Positions 63,599-64,000 of a stretch of 64,000 bases of DNA are shown piece by piece; within the stretch, counting starts at the first letter, position 1, and each line of letters opens with the position of its first letter. The translations under genes and the position numbers were made by a program. Location of the stretch: contig NZ_CP011070.1 in the NCBI RefSeq assembly GCF_000956175.1, positions 868,001 through 932,000 of the forward strand, in the 5' to 3' direction. The DNA is from Nitrosopumilus adriaticus. Its GTDB lineage: Archaea > Thermoproteota > Nitrososphaeria > Nitrososphaerales > Nitrosopumilaceae. Below the pieces are notes generated by a model. It worked only from the letters and a program-made list of their open reading frames with translations, was not told the DNA's origin and made no database searches.

Positions 63599-64000
63599 TT
63601 GGTATTGAAACTTCTAATCTCACTTTTTGTGATCTCTGCTGCCGTAGTGGGTATTAGTGGTATGGGGATTTTTTTAGTAGAATCCCCTCATGAGGATGCC
63701 CAAATTACAAATTTGCTTGATGCATTTTGGTGGGCCTCTGCTACTGTTACTACCGTGGGATATGGCGATGTGGTTCCAGTTACAGAACTTGGAAGGGTCA
63801 TGGGAATTGTTTTGATGTTTGTAGGAATTGCGATTATTGGTACTTTTATCTCTGCACTAGGTGCTTTACTTATTGGATCTAGATTAAAGAAACACGAGAC
63901 TGTTGAATCTTCAACAAAGTCATTGATAATTAAGAAAATTGGCGATATTGAGAATTTGGAAAAACATGAGGTTGAATTGTTAATCTCTATGGTAAAAGAC
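63599..64000 (+). CDS. Two-helix potassium channel (3' truncated)
   Basis: The visible 134 codons begin at TTG 63599 or 63605 and run off the right edge. They contain a first helix (ISLFVISAAVVGISGMGIFL), a pore helix and the selectivity filter TTVGYGDVVPVT, a second helix (IVLMFVGIAIIGTFISALG), and a charged C-terminal segment. It is a pore subunit of the 2TM type, unlike the six-helix channel at 46397. It is divergent from the symporter. Confidence 0.8.
   Translation, partial: MVLKLLISLFVISAAVVGISGMGIFLVESPHEDAQITNLLDAFWWASATVTTVGYGDVVPVTELGRVMGIVLMFVGIAIIGTFISALGALLIGSRLKKHETVESSTKSLIIKKIGDIENLEKHEVELLISMVKD

Noticed and set aside
1-64000. CRISPR arrays, insertion sequences, integrase sites, rRNA and tRNA
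   Set aside because: No regularly spaced repeats, transposase motifs, or tRNA/rRNA sequences were recognised on either strand. A covariance-model search could still find a tRNA that I missed.

Overview
The window reads as chromosome of an AT-rich ammonia-oxidising-type archaeon (Nitrososphaerota/Thaumarchaeota, Nitrosopumilus or Nitrosarchaeum-like). The evidence is archaeal information genes (Alba, RNA polymerase subunit K, ribosomal proteins S25e and S26e, archaeal ThrRS, deoxyhypusine synthase), TrmB and COG2522-type regulators, a 1700-residue S-layer-type protein, a cupredoxin with a PEFG C-terminal anchor, two DUF6659-like proteins and many tiny Cys-rich proteins. Most genes show an AT-rich TATA-like box centred about 24-29 bp before the start codon, which fits leaderless transcripts; I used this to choose starts. 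No amo genes, rRNA, tRNA, CRISPR array or insertion sequence was found. All functions are inferred from sequence patterns read by eye, without database searches.

Layout. 0-10 kb: the end of a membrane-anchored surface protein, a UbiA prenyltransferase, an aldo/keto reductase, a DUF6659-like protein, a YHS microprotein, an asparagine-synthase-like ATPase, then Alba, RpoK, a cyclophilin-like protein, S25e and deoxyhypusine synthase. 10.7-12.05 kb: a stretch with no long gene that I read as two or more minus-strand operons of eight microproteins, most with Cys pairs. 12-24 kb: thrS and speB-like genes, a CDP-alcohol phosphotransferase, S26e, TrmB, a Zn-ribbon/PfkB fusion, a NAD kinase/winged-helix fusion, pyrG and a cupredoxin. 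24.4-30.8 kb: a candidate small RNA and the operon trpE-trpG-unknown-trpD-trpC-trpB-trpA, which has no trpF. 31-35.9 kb: a histidine kinase and response regulator among small genes that share a repeated TGTGGCATGCC element. 36-41 kb: the S-layer-type gene. 41-51 kb: a winged-helix protein, secreted proteins, a CorA-like transporter with an added membrane domain, a voltage-gated K+ channel and tandem paralogues with GHExHQ repeats. 51-64 kb: two Zn microproteins, a GNAT/amidohydrolase pair, an H1-like basic protein, a frameshifted gamma-glutamyltransferase followed by an N-formylglutamate-amidohydrolase-like gene with no canonical start, two CPA2 antiporters, PRC-barrel and RAM-domain proteins, a dicarboxylate/amino-acid symporter, and a second K+ channel cut by the right edge.

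Themes. Cation homeostasis is prominent in the second half (CorA-like, two K+ channels, two antiporters). Cell-surface proteins recur, and one two-Cys domain is reused in separate secreted proteins. The least described element is the dense set of proteins under 60 residues, many with CxxC pairs, concentrated at 10.7-12.05 kb and also scattered elsewhere.
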